64,000 bases of DNA, taken from assembly GCA_016617495.1 (NCBI GenBank), contig WYCU01000006.1, positions 124,001-188,000 on the forward strand. Reading direction: 5' to 3'. Below, in pieces: positions 8,523 to 18,289 of the stretch. Source of the stretch: Azonexaceae bacterium s22. Its GTDB lineage: Bacteria > Pseudomonadota > Gammaproteobacteria > Burkholderiales > Rhodocyclaceae. The position numbers were made by a program, and so were the translations under genes. Position 1 is the first letter of the stretch; every line of letters begins with the position of its first letter. The notes under the pieces are model-generated. The model was not told where the DNA came from. It made no database searches and was given only the letters and a program-made list of their open reading frames with translations.

Positions 8523-10271
8523 ATGTCCGAGAACGGCAACAATCGCAACCATTTCCCCGACACCATGACGCCCAGCCCGCTGGAAACCGTCTGGCGTGCG
8601 ATGACCAAGGTGACCGACCCCTACGGCGTCACCACCTCGTTGCTCAACGCACAAATGGCCTGGGCGATGCACCCGCAGGAATTGCTGCGCGCGGCGCATG
8701 CGTTTTCCGGCGATCTGATGGCATTGCAGACGCACATCGCCCGCCGTGCCATGGGTTTTGCGTCAAGCGATGTCATCCGGCCCAATGCCGACGATGCGCG
8801 TTTTGCCGACCCGATCTGGAGCGATTCGGCCACCTGGGATATCGTCAAAGAGTGGTACCTGACCTTCACGCACCGGCTTCAGGATATGTACTTCGAAACG
8901 CCGGCACTGTCGGAGAAGGAGCGTCGGCGTGCCGCGTTCTGGCTACGCAAGTGGCTGAATCTGGTCGCGCCGACCAATTTCTTCTGGACCAATCCGGTGG
9001 CCATGGCGCGCTTTGTCGAAACGCATGGCGAAAGCCTGAAGCAAGGCATTGCCAATTTCATGCGCGATGCCGAGGCGCACAACATCCAGATGGTGGAACC
9101 CGATGCGTTCACGGTCGGCAAGGATCTCGCCACGACCCCGGGCAAGGTCGTTTTCCGCAACCGCCTGCTCGAACTGATCCATTACGCGCCGACCACCGAG
9201 CAGGTGCGCGCCATGCCCATCGTCATCGTCACGCCATGGATCAACAAGTTCTACATCCTCGATCTCAACGCCAGGAAGAGTCTGGTGCGTTATCTCGTGG
9301 ATCAGGGATTTTCCGTGTTCATCACCAGTTGGAAGAATCCCGATGCCACTATGGCCGAGGTGCGTTTCGACGATTACCTGCAGGAAGGTGTGGGCGAAGC
9401 GGTGCACGTCGCTGCCGAATTCTGTCGCGTCCCGCAGGTGCATCTCGTCGGTTACTGCATCGGCGGCACGTTGGCGGCGACTTACATGGCCTGGGCCAAC
9501 CGTCACCATGGGCCGGAAAAGACGCCGGTCGCGCACTGGACCCTGTTTACCACGCTGACCGATTTTTCCCATCCTGGTGACATCGATGTGTTCATCGACG
9601 AAGGCAGCATCGAAGCCCTTGAGGAATCGATGGCCCGGCAGGGTTATCTCGATGGCGCGGACATGGCCACGTCCTTCCGCCTGCTGCGCTCCAATACGCT
9701 GATCTGGCACTACTGGGTGCACAGCTACCTGCTCGGCGAACCGCTGCCCGCTTTCGATGTGCTGTTCTGGAACATGGATTCGACGCGCATGCCGCAGGCC
9801 ATGCACAGCTACTACCTGCGCGAGATGTATCTCAACAACAACCTCATCAAGCGCGACCGCCTGAGCATTGCCGGCGAAGCCATTGACCTCGACCGCATCG
9901 TCCAGCCCCTCTATGCCGTGACGGCCGAGGACGACCACATCGCACCCTGGAAGCAGTGCTATCGCATTCGCAAGTACGTCAACGTGGCGGCGCCGGTGCG
10001 TTTTGTCCGTTCCAGCTCCGGGCACATCCTCGGCATCGTCAATCCACCGGTCAATCCGCCCAAGCGCAGTTATCTGGTCGGCGATGCCGCTCGCAACGAA
10101 CATTGGGAACAGTGGGAGAGTCATGCGGAACATCAGGAGGGGAGCTGGTGGACCGACTGGGTGCGCTGGCTCGACGCTCGCTGCGGCGAGCGGGTGCCGG
10201 CTTATCCGACAACGCGTCGTGGTTTCCCATCGCTCGGCGAGGCACCAGGCAGTTACGTCCTGGAGAAATGA
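8523..10271 (+). CDS. phaC: Class I poly(3-hydroxyalkanoate) synthase
   Basis: Polymerises (R)-3-hydroxyacyl-CoA into PHA granules. The 582 residues match class I synthases. The lipase-like box GYCIGGT carries the nucleophile Cys312; the catalytic Asp lies in AEDDHIAPW and the His in SSGHILGIV. The N-terminal domain and C-terminal alpha/beta hydrolase core are complete. I chose the ATG at 8523 because GGAG lies eight bases upstream; the GTG at 8514 overlaps that site. PhbB at 2115-2855 supplies its substrate. The 144 bases before it hold no further gene. Confidence 0.93.
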   Translation: MSENGNNRNHFPDTMTPSPLETVWRAMTKVTDPYGVTTSLLNAQMAWAMHPQELLRAAHAFSGDLMALQTHIARRAMGFASSDVIRPNADDARFADPIWSDSATWDIVKEWYLTFTHRLQDMYFETPALSEKERRRAAFWLRKWLNLVAPTNFFWTNPVAMARFVETHGESLKQGIANFMRDAEAHNIQMVEPDAFTVGKDLATTPGKVVFRNRLLELIHYAPTTEQVRAMPIVIVTPWINKFYILDLNARKSLVRYLVDQGFSVFITSWKNPDATMAEVRFDDYLQEGVGEAVHVAAEFCRVPQVHLVGYCIGGTLAATYMAWANRHHGPEKTPVAHWTLFTTLTDFSHPGDIDVFIDEGSIEALEESMARQGYLDGADMATSFRLLRSNTLIWHYWVHSYLLGEPLPAFDVLFWNMDSTRMPQAMHSYYLREMYLNNNLIKRDRLSIAGEAIDLDRIVQPLYAVTAEDDHIAPWKQCYRIRKYVNVAAPVRFVRSSSGHILGIVNPPVNPPKRSYLVGDAARNEHWEQWESHAEHQEGSWWTDWVRWLDARCGERVPAYPTTRRGFPSLGEAPGSYVLEK

Positions 10272-10306
10272 ATTCGGGCAATGGATGGTCTCTGCGCAAA
10301 GGCTTT

Positions 10307-10320
10307 TTGACGAGCGTCAA
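10307..10320. promoter_or_regulatory. FNR/DNR-type box upstream of the hemerythrin operon
   Basis: TTGACGAGCGTCAA is a perfect inverted repeat of the FNR/CRP-family form TTGAC-N4-GTCAA. Its centre is about 64 bases before the hemerythrin start. A GAGAAT at 10343-10348 is spaced as the -10 of a class II site centred at -41.5. An Fnr-like regulator is encoded at 12709-13449. Confidence 0.75.
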
Positions 10321-10377
10321 TGAGACCGCTCGCCGACATCCCGAGAATGTCCATACCCAACCCGAGCCTTGATCGAG

Positions 10378-10824
10378 ATGACCACGATCCGCACCTTCAT
10401 GACCGACGACCACCGCCACTGCGATGATCTGTTTGCCGAGGCCGAACAGGCCCTCGGCAGCAAGAACCTCAGTGCCGCACAGGCCGCGTTCGCACATTTC
10501 CGCACTGCCATGCTGGCCCACTTTGCCGGCGAGGAAAAGACACTGTTCCCGGCCTTCGAGGAGTGCACCGGGATGCGCATGGGCCCGACCCAGGTGATGC
10601 GCATGGAGCATGACCAGATGCGTTCGCTCTTCGACGAAGCGGCAGATGCGCTGGCGCGCGGCGAGGTCGAGGACTATTTCGGCGTGGCCGAAACCCTGCT
10701 CATCATGATGCAGCAGCACAACATGAAGGAAGAGAACATTCTCTACCCAATGTGTGACCAGCATCTGGCGGATAGCGCGGCGCAGCTGGTGGCGCAGCTC
10801 GAAGGCGAGTTGACCGAAGCATGA
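10378..10824 (+). CDS. Hemerythrin-like HHE-domain protein
   Basis: A 148-residue diiron protein of the hemerythrin HHE family. Likely ligands are in DDHRHCDD (residues 9-16), AHFAGEEKTLFP, MRMEHDQM and MMQQHNMKEENILYP, the usual H...HxxxE...H...HxxxE order. Such proteins bind O2 or NO or store iron. It is followed by DUF2249, NnrS-like and SirB2 genes with four-base overlaps or short gaps, and lies behind an FNR-type box, so a role in nitric oxide or low-oxygen response is likely. The ATG at 10378 is preferred to an upstream TTG. Confidence 0.85.
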   Translation: MTTIRTFMTDDHRHCDDLFAEAEQALGSKNLSAAQAAFAHFRTAMLAHFAGEEKTLFPAFEECTGMRMGPTQVMRMEHDQMRSLFDEAADALARGEVEDYFGVAETLLIMMQQHNMKEENILYPMCDQHLADSAAQLVAQLEGELTEA

Positions 10825-11048
10825 GCCGTCCGCCGCCCGAACGTATTGTCGATGCCCGTTACCTGGAGCCGCCCGAACCGTTCGTGCGCACCATGGAAAT
10901 GCTGGATACGCTGCAACCCGGCGAGGCCATGATGCTGTTGCTTTTTCGCGAACCGCATCCGCTCTACAGGGTGCTGCGCCAGAACGGCCATACCTACGAG
11001 ACTGCACTTCAGGACGACGGTACTTTCGAAATCCTGATCCGCCGCTAG
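10821..11048 (+). CDS. DUF2249 domain protein
   Basis: A 75-residue TusA-like small domain. It begins with ERIVDARYLEPPEP, typical of DUF2249, and ends FEILIRR; the central LxPGEAMMLLLFREPHPLY fits the family. It overlaps the hemerythrin gene by four bases. DUF2249 domains are often fused to or encoded beside hemerythrin proteins, mostly in denitrifier or NO-response settings. The biochemical role is unknown. Confidence 0.85.
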   Translation: MSRPPPERIVDARYLEPPEPFVRTMEMLDTLQPGEAMMLLLFREPHPLYRVLRQNGHTYETALQDDGTFEILIRR

Positions 11049-11060
11049 ACAAAGCACCCG

Positions 11061-12341
11061 ATGCAGGCTTTGCTGTCCTTCGACAAGGCGCCTCCCTTCG
11101 CGGCGCCTTTGCGTTTCTTCCTCACCGCGCCGATTTTTGCGATGTTGGCTGGCCTGCTGCTGGCCTGGAGCGGGGGCGAGATGCTGGCCTCGCGCTGGAT
11201 GCCGGATCTGCTTGCCGCCGTGCATCTGCTGACCATCGGTTTCATGTTGCAGATCATGCTCGGCGCAATGATCCAGATCCTCCCGGTGGTGGCGGGCGCC
11301 AATCTGGCCCGGCCGCTGCGTGTCGCCAGTTGGCTGCATGGCGGGCTGTCCACCGGGGCCATATTGCTGGCCGCGGGTTTCTGGTTCGGCCAGCCGGCTC
11401 TCTTGAGTGCCGCGGCGCTGGCCTTGGGACTCAGCACCTTCGCCTTTCTCGGCGCGGCCGGGCGGGCCTTGTCCGGCGTGCCCTCGACCAGCCCGACCAT
11501 CCGCGGGCTCAAATTGGCGCTGGGGGCGTTGGCGGTGGCCGTATTGCTGGGGGCGGTGCTCGCCTTGGCGCTGGCCCGCGGTTGGCCGCTGCCGATCATG
11601 CACTTGGCCGATCTGCACGCGGGCTGGGCCCTGGGTGCCTGGGGCGGCACCTTGTTGGCTGCCATGGCGTACGTCGTCGTACCGATGTTTCAATTGACGC
11701 CGGGGTATCCGGCCCGGCCGAGCTGGTGGTTTCCCGGCTTGCTGATCGCGCTGGCCCTGACCTGGGGAGCAGCGGTAATCGGTGAAAGTGAATGGGGTAT
11801 ACGCGCGGCCCAGGGCGGGATGGCCCTCGTCGGCATTGCCTTTGCCGTACTGACCTTGCGTCTGCAGGGCCAGCGCCGCCGGGCCCGCGCCGATGTCACC
11901 TATCGTTATTGGCAACTGGGCCTGTACTGCGCCATTTTTGCCCTTTTTCAGGCGTTGACCGCGACAATTGTCCCGCAACTGGCGGAATGGGCGGGGTGGA
12001 GCATTCTGTTCGGTATCCTGATGGTCGTCGGGGCGTTCATGTCCTTCATCGTCGGCATGTTGTACAAGATCGTGCCGTTTCTTGCCTGGTTGCATCTCCA
12101 GAATGCGGGTTGCGTGCCGGCCCCGGCCATGAACAAGCTGCTGGCCGATGCGCCGATGCAACGTCAGTGGCAGGCGCATGTGCTCGCCCTCATCCTGTTG
12201 CTTGGCGCCGTGGTGCTGCCAGATCTCCTGGCCCGCTTGGCCGGTCTGGCGCTCGCCGTGGCGGCCGGCGGCCTGTTTTACAATCTGCTGGCGGCGGTGC
12301 GGCGTTATCGCACTTATCTGGAGGCGGCAAAGACACGATGA
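11061..12341 (+). CDS. NnrS-like multi-helix membrane protein
   Basis: A 426-residue, very hydrophobic protein with about 12 membrane helices. Conserved-looking histidines occur in AAVHLLTIGFM, MHLADLHAGWALG and LAWLHLQN, consistent with heme or metal binding as in NnrS and the cytochrome oxidase subunit I superfamily. NnrS proteins relieve nitrosative stress. Its place after hemerythrin and DUF2249 under one FNR-type box supports that role. One helix is partly encoded by a repeat copy (11934-11968). The exact subfamily is uncertain. Confidence 0.7.
   Translation: MQALLSFDKAPPFAAPLRFFLTAPIFAMLAGLLLAWSGGEMLASRWMPDLLAAVHLLTIGFMLQIMLGAMIQILPVVAGANLARPLRVASWLHGGLSTGAILLAAGFWFGQPALLSAAALALGLSTFAFLGAAGRALSGVPSTSPTIRGLKLALGALAVAVLLGAVLALALARGWPLPIMHLADLHAGWALGAWGGTLLAAMAYVVVPMFQLTPGYPARPSWWFPGLLIALALTWGAAVIGESEWGIRAAQGGMALVGIAFAVLTLRLQGQRRRARADVTYRYWQLGLYCAIFALFQALTATIVPQLAEWAGWSILFGILMVVGAFMSFIVGMLYKIVPFLAWLHLQNAGCVPAPAMNKLLADAPMQRQWQAHVLALILLLGAVVLPDLLARLAGLALAVAAGGLFYNLLAAVRRYRTYLEAAKTR
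11934..11968 (-). repeat. Dispersed uptake-type repeat, copy in the NnrS-like gene
   Basis: Minus-strand core ATTGTCGCGGTCAAC has one mismatch and is followed by AAAAA, GGGC and AAAAA. It is read as FALFQALTATI in a membrane helix, in the same frame as the copy in the HlyD gene. Confidence 0.7.
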
Positions 12342-12721
12342 GTTATCTGGCGCTCAAACATCTGCACGTGACCTGCGTGGTCCTCAGCGGCTTGGGATTT
12401 ATCCTGCGCGGCGGCTGGATGCTGGTCGGGTCCGCGCGCCTCAACGGACGATTGGCGCGTGGGGGGCCGCATGTGGTGGATACGCTGCTGCTCGGCAGCG
12501 CGCTGGCCATGGCCTGGATGAGCGGCCAATATCCGTTTGCCCAAGGCTGGCTTACAGCGAAATTCTTCGGTCTGCTGGCTTACATCCTGTGCGGCACCAT
12601 GGCGCTCAAGCGTGGCAGGACGCCGCGTATCCGCGGCGTGTTTTTCATCCTGGCCTTGCTGGCTTATGCCTACATTGTCGGCGTGGCGCTGACGCGCCAG
12701 CCGCTGCTTTATGCGTGGTGA
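12338..12721 (+). CDS. SirB2-family small membrane protein
   Basis: A 127-residue protein with four predicted membrane helices and the SirB2 pattern: YLALKHLHVTCVVLS at the start, HVVDTLLLGSALAMAW in the middle and FILALLAYAYIVGVALTR at the end. The start overlaps the NnrS-like gene (ATGA), so it is the last gene of the hemerythrin operon. SirB2 function is unclear; conserved histidines suggest heme contact. Its last 13 bases overlap the end of the convergent fnr gene. Confidence 0.82.
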   Translation: MSYLALKHLHVTCVVLSGLGFILRGGWMLVGSARLNGRLARGGPHVVDTLLLGSALAMAWMSGQYPFAQGWLTAKFFGLLAYILCGTMALKRGRTPRIRGVFFILALLAYAYIVGVALTRQPLLYAW

Positions 12722-13449
12722 TTCATCAGGGCCTTGAGCCCGGCGACATCGAGGATGCGAATGTGCTTTTGCTGGACGGCGATGAAGCCTTCTTCCTGGA
12801 ATTTGGAGAAGGCACGCGAAACGGTTTCCAGCTTGAGGCCAAGGTAGCTGCCGATTTCCTCGCGGGTCATGCGCAGGTAAAACTCGGCGTGCGAAAAGCC
12901 CCGGGCAGTAAAACGCTGGGAAAGGTTGAGCAGGAAAGCGGCCAGACGTTCTTCGGCACGCATCGTGCCCAGCAGCATCATCACGCCATGGTCGCGCACG
13001 ATCTCGCGGCTCATCACCTTGTGGAAGTGGTGCTGGAGGGTATGGATTTCGCGGGAGAGACTTTCGAGGCGCGAAAACGGAATCGAGCAGATTTCGCTGT
13101 CTTCCAGCGCAATGGCGTTACAGGTATGAAGCTCGGTGCCGATGCCGTCCAGTCCCAGCAATTCCCCGGCCATCTGGAAGCCCGTCACCTGCTCGCGGCC
13201 ATCTTCAAGCAGCACGTCGGTTTTGAAAAAACCGCTGCGAATGGCATAGATGGCATCGAAAGCGGTGCCGGACCGATAGAGGTGCTCGCCACGCTTGACG
13301 CGGCGACGCGTCGAGATGAGATCGTCCAGGCGTTCCAGCTCTTCGTGGGTCAATCCCAGCGGCAGACACAGCTCGCGCAAATTGCAATTCGAACATGCCG
13401 TCTTGATGACAGACAGGTTGATCGGGTGCAGGGAATGGGATGTTGTCAT
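12709..13449 (-). CDS. fnr: FNR/ANR-type oxygen-sensing transcription regulator
   Basis: Activator of anaerobic genes that uses an oxygen-labile [4Fe-4S] cluster. The 246-residue protein has Cys19, Cys22, Cys28 and a distant Cys110 as cluster ligands, a cyclic-nucleotide-binding fold, and a C-terminal helix-turn-helix with recognition helix LETVSRAF. ETVSR is the FNR reading head for TTGAT half-sites. It is divergent from hemN with an FNR box between them, 18 bases from its own start, so it may repress itself. It is the likely regulator of the site at 10307-10320. Confidence 0.93.
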   Translation of the reverse strand: MTTSHSLHPINLSVIKTACSNCNLRELCLPLGLTHEELERLDDLISTRRRVKRGEHLYRSGTAFDAIYAIRSGFFKTDVLLEDGREQVTGFQMAGELLGLDGIGTELHTCNAIALEDSEICSIPFSRLESLSREIHTLQHHFHKVMSREIVRDHGVMMLLGTMRAEERLAAFLLNLSQRFTARGFSHAEFYLRMTREEIGSYLGLKLETVSRAFSKFQEEGFIAVQQKHIRILDVAGLKALMNHHA

Positions 13450-13466
13450 TATGAAGCTGGCTTGGG

Positions 13467-13508
13467 TTGATCCATGTCAACCGCAAATGTGCGGTATCCG
13501 AACATAAT
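13467..13508 (+). promoter_or_regulatory. FNR box and hemN promoter
   Basis: TTGATCCATGTCAA (13467-13480) matches TTGAT-N4-ATCAA in all but one base. A -10-like CATAAT lies at 13503-13508. A start site near 13515 would put the box centre at -41.5, the classic activating position, with a 20-base leader to hemN. Confidence 0.82.
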
Positions 13509-13534
13509 CCGCCCTAAATTTGGTGGAATGTTTA

Positions 13535-14929
13535 ATGAATTTCGCAACAGATAACCTCGTCTTCGACCCTCAGATCATACGTCGCTTCGACGTCAATGGC
13601 CCACGCTACACGTCTTATCCGACGGCTGACCGCTTTGTCGAAGCCTTCGATTCGGACGCTGCCAAACTCTGGCTGGGCAAACGAAACATCGGCGCCATCA
13701 GCCGGCCGTTGTCATTATACTTCCACATCCCCTTCTGCAATACCATCTGCTACTACTGCGCCTGCAACAAGATCATCACCAAGGATCATGGGCGCAGTGC
13801 CAAGTATCTGAAATACCTGGCCAAGGAAGTGGCTTTGCAGAGCCAGTATCTCGACGGTTCGCACGAAGTCATCCAGTTGCACTGGGGTGGCGGCACGCCG
13901 ACCTTCCTGTCGCACGACGAAATGCGGCAGTTGATGGATGTCACCAAGCGTCACTTCAAGTTGCTCGACGGCGGCGAATATTCAATCGAGGTCGATCCGC
14001 GCAAGGTGGATCGTGCGACGGTTGCGCTGCTGGGTGAACTCGGGTTCAACCGCATGAGCGTCGGCGTTCAGGATTTCGACGAAAAGGTGCAGGTGGCCGT
14101 CAATCGCATCCAGAGCGAGGAAGAAACGGCCAACGTCATCAATGCAGCCCGTGAAAACGGCTTCAAGTCGGTCTCGGTCGACTTGATTTACGGCCTGCCG
14201 CACCAGACGGTGATGGGCTTCAACCGTACGCTGGAACGCGTGCTGGCGATGGACCCGGATCGCCTCTCGATCTACAACTACGCTCACTTGCCGAGCCTGT
14301 TCAAACCGCAGCGGCGCATTGCCGAGCCGGATCTGCCATCTGCCGATGCCAAGCTGCAGATTCTGGCACTGGCCATCCGTAAGCTCACCGAAGCCGGCTA
14401 TGTCTTCATCGGCATGGACCACTTTGCCAAGCCGGATGACGAGCTGGCCGTGGCTCAGCGCCAGGGGCGGCTGCATCGTAACTTTCAGGGCTATTCCACC
14501 TACGCCGATTGCGACATGCTGTCCTTCGGGATTTCGTCCATCGGCAAGGTCGGCCCGACCTACAGCCAGAACGTCAAGACCCTCGACGAATACTACGACC
14601 GCCTCGACGCCGGGATGCTGCCCGTGTTCCGCGGCATCGAGCTGACGGCCGACGACATCCTCCGTCGTTCCATCATTCAGGCATTGATGTGTCATTTCGA
14701 GCTTTCCATCGAATCCATCGAAAGCGCTCACCTGATTGATTTCCGCAAGTATTTCGCCGCGGAACTCGACGATCTCAAGGAGATGGAGGCCGCCGGGCTG
14801 GTTCGGGTGGATCGCGAATGGATTACCGTGTTGCCGCCGGGACGCATGTTGGTGCGCATCATTTCCATGGTGTTCGACCGCTATCTGCGTGCCGACCGTC
14901 AGCGCACACGCTACTCGAAGGTGATCTGA
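13535..14929 (+). CDS. hemN: Oxygen-independent coproporphyrinogen III oxidase
   Basis: Radical SAM enzyme that converts coproporphyrinogen III to protoporphyrinogen IX for heme synthesis without O2. The 464-residue protein has Cys68, Cys72, Cys75 and Cys77 in FCNTICYYCACNK, the HemN form of the CX3CX2C motif with its extra cysteine. It also has the GGGTPT motif and the C-terminal HemN domain. The ATG at 13535 is preceded by GGTGGA. Activation by FNR under low oxygen is expected from the box upstream. Confidence 0.94.
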   Translation: MNFATDNLVFDPQIIRRFDVNGPRYTSYPTADRFVEAFDSDAAKLWLGKRNIGAISRPLSLYFHIPFCNTICYYCACNKIITKDHGRSAKYLKYLAKEVALQSQYLDGSHEVIQLHWGGGTPTFLSHDEMRQLMDVTKRHFKLLDGGEYSIEVDPRKVDRATVALLGELGFNRMSVGVQDFDEKVQVAVNRIQSEEETANVINAARENGFKSVSVDLIYGLPHQTVMGFNRTLERVLAMDPDRLSIYNYAHLPSLFKPQRRIAEPDLPSADAKLQILALAIRKLTEAGYVFIGMDHFAKPDDELAVAQRQGRLHRNFQGYSTYADCDMLSFGISSIGKVGPTYSQNVKTLDEYYDRLDAGMLPVFRGIELTADDILRRSIIQALMCHFELSIESIESAHLIDFRKYFAAELDDLKEMEAAGLVRVDREWITVLPPGRMLVRIISMVFDRYLRADRQRTRYSKVI

Positions 14930-15000
14930 AGCGGGAAAGCGGGGCAGCTTGCCGGTAAAAAACCGGTAAACTTGCCTTCTCGATACTCATTCTCGCCGCG

Positions 15001-15672
15001 ATGCCCGATTCCGCTTTTCTTGCGCTCTTCCTGGTTGGTTTGCTGGGCGGGACGCATTGCGTCGGCATGTGCGGTGGCATCGTGGGCGCCCTTTCGATGG
15101 GGGCTCCCGCACGCTGGTCCATGCACCTTGTCTATAACGCCGGGCGCATTCTTTCTTATGCAATTGCGGGCGCGCTCGCCGGGGCGCTTGGCGCAGCCGG
15201 GCTGGCACTGGATGGTCAGGCGCCGGTACGCCTCGCGCTTTACCTCCTGGCTAATCTGATGCTTGTGGCGTTGGGGCTTTACCTCCTCGGTGTCACGCGT
15301 GCCCTGGCGTTTACCGAGCGCGCCGGGCAATACCTGTGGCGGCAGGTTCAGCCGCTGACCAAACGTTTCATTCCGGCGCGCACCGTCACCCAAGCCTTTC
15401 CGCTGGGTTTGCTCTGGGGCTGGCTGCCATGCGGGCTGGTTTACAGCGCGCTGGCCACGGCTTTGGTGGCCGGGTCGCCCACCCGCGGGGCGCTCGCCAT
15501 GCTGGCCTTCGGTCTGGGCACATTGCCAAATTTGCTGCTGGCGGGCATGCTGCTTGCGAGACTTAATGAATTCGTAAAACGACCGGTCGTTCGTGTCGTT
15601 TCCGGCCTGCTGGTGCTCGGATTCGGCATTTATGGGCTGTTCGGCTGGTTGCGCCTGCTGCACTGGCTTTAG
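15001..15672 (+). CDS. SafE/TauE-like membrane protein with HCVGMCGG motif (copper or cytochrome oxidase assembly type)
   Basis: A 223-residue protein with about six membrane helices. The N-terminal THCVGMCGG motif in helix 1 is a hallmark of the sulfite exporter TauE/SafE-like family members found with cbb3 oxidase and CcoI/CopA genes, where Cys and His may hold copper. A second typical segment, PLGLLWGWLPCGLVYSAL, is present. It is followed by a UspA gene and a copper ATPase on the same strand, which supports a role in metal supply to oxidases. No cco structural genes are in the window. Confidence 0.78.
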   Translation: MPDSAFLALFLVGLLGGTHCVGMCGGIVGALSMGAPARWSMHLVYNAGRILSYAIAGALAGALGAAGLALDGQAPVRLALYLLANLMLVALGLYLLGVTRALAFTERAGQYLWRQVQPLTKRFIPARTVTQAFPLGLLWGWLPCGLVYSALATALVAGSPTRGALAMLAFGLGTLPNLLLAGMLLARLNEFVKRPVVRVVSGLLVLGFGIYGLFGWLRLLHWL

Positions 15673-15681
15673 GAGAAGATC

Positions 15682-16113
15682 ATGGCGATGAAGATTCTGT
15701 TGGCGGTCGATGGTTCGGCTTGTGCGCTGCGCGCAGTTGATCATCTGATCGGCCATGTGTCCTGGTTCCGCGACGAGCCGCAGATCGATCTGCTTTATGT
15801 TCAGCCGCCGATTCCGGTGGGGCGCGCCTTGGCGCATGTGAGCAAGGAAACGCTGCATGCGCATTATCTGGAAGAAGGGCGCGAGCAGTTGCAGCCTGCC
15901 GAAGCGCGTCTGGCCGAAGCCGGGCGGGCGGCAACGACGCATATTCATGTGGGCCAGGCGGCCGAAGTCATCGCGCGCATGGCCGGCGATCTGGGGAGCG
16001 ACCTGATCGTGATGGGGACCCATGGGCGGACTGGTCTGAGTGGTCTGATCGCCGGCTCCGTGGCGACGCGTGTGCTGCATCTCGCGCCGTGCCCGGTGCT
16101 GCTGGTGAAGTAA
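15682..16113 (+). CDS. Universal stress protein, UspA family
   Basis: A 143-residue UspA protein. It starts MAMKILLAVDGSACALRAV and has the ATP-binding loop GTHGRTGLSGLIAGS followed by the usual C-terminal strand CPVLLVK. It lies nine bases after the SafE-like gene and its stop abuts the copper ATPase start, so all three are probably one transcript. UspA genes often accompany FNR-controlled copper and cytochrome oxidase clusters. Confidence 0.9.
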   Translation: MAMKILLAVDGSACALRAVDHLIGHVSWFRDEPQIDLLYVQPPIPVGRALAHVSKETLHAHYLEEGREQLQPAEARLAEAGRAATTHIHVGQAAEVIARMAGDLGSDLIVMGTHGRTGLSGLIAGSVATRVLHLAPCPVLLVK

Positions 16114-18285
<2,172 letters not shown>

Positions 18286-18289
18286 TTGC

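Noticed and set aside
14944-14972. CCGGTAAAAAACCGG after hemN as a terminator
   Set aside because: The stem is only about five bp and has no T-tract after it.
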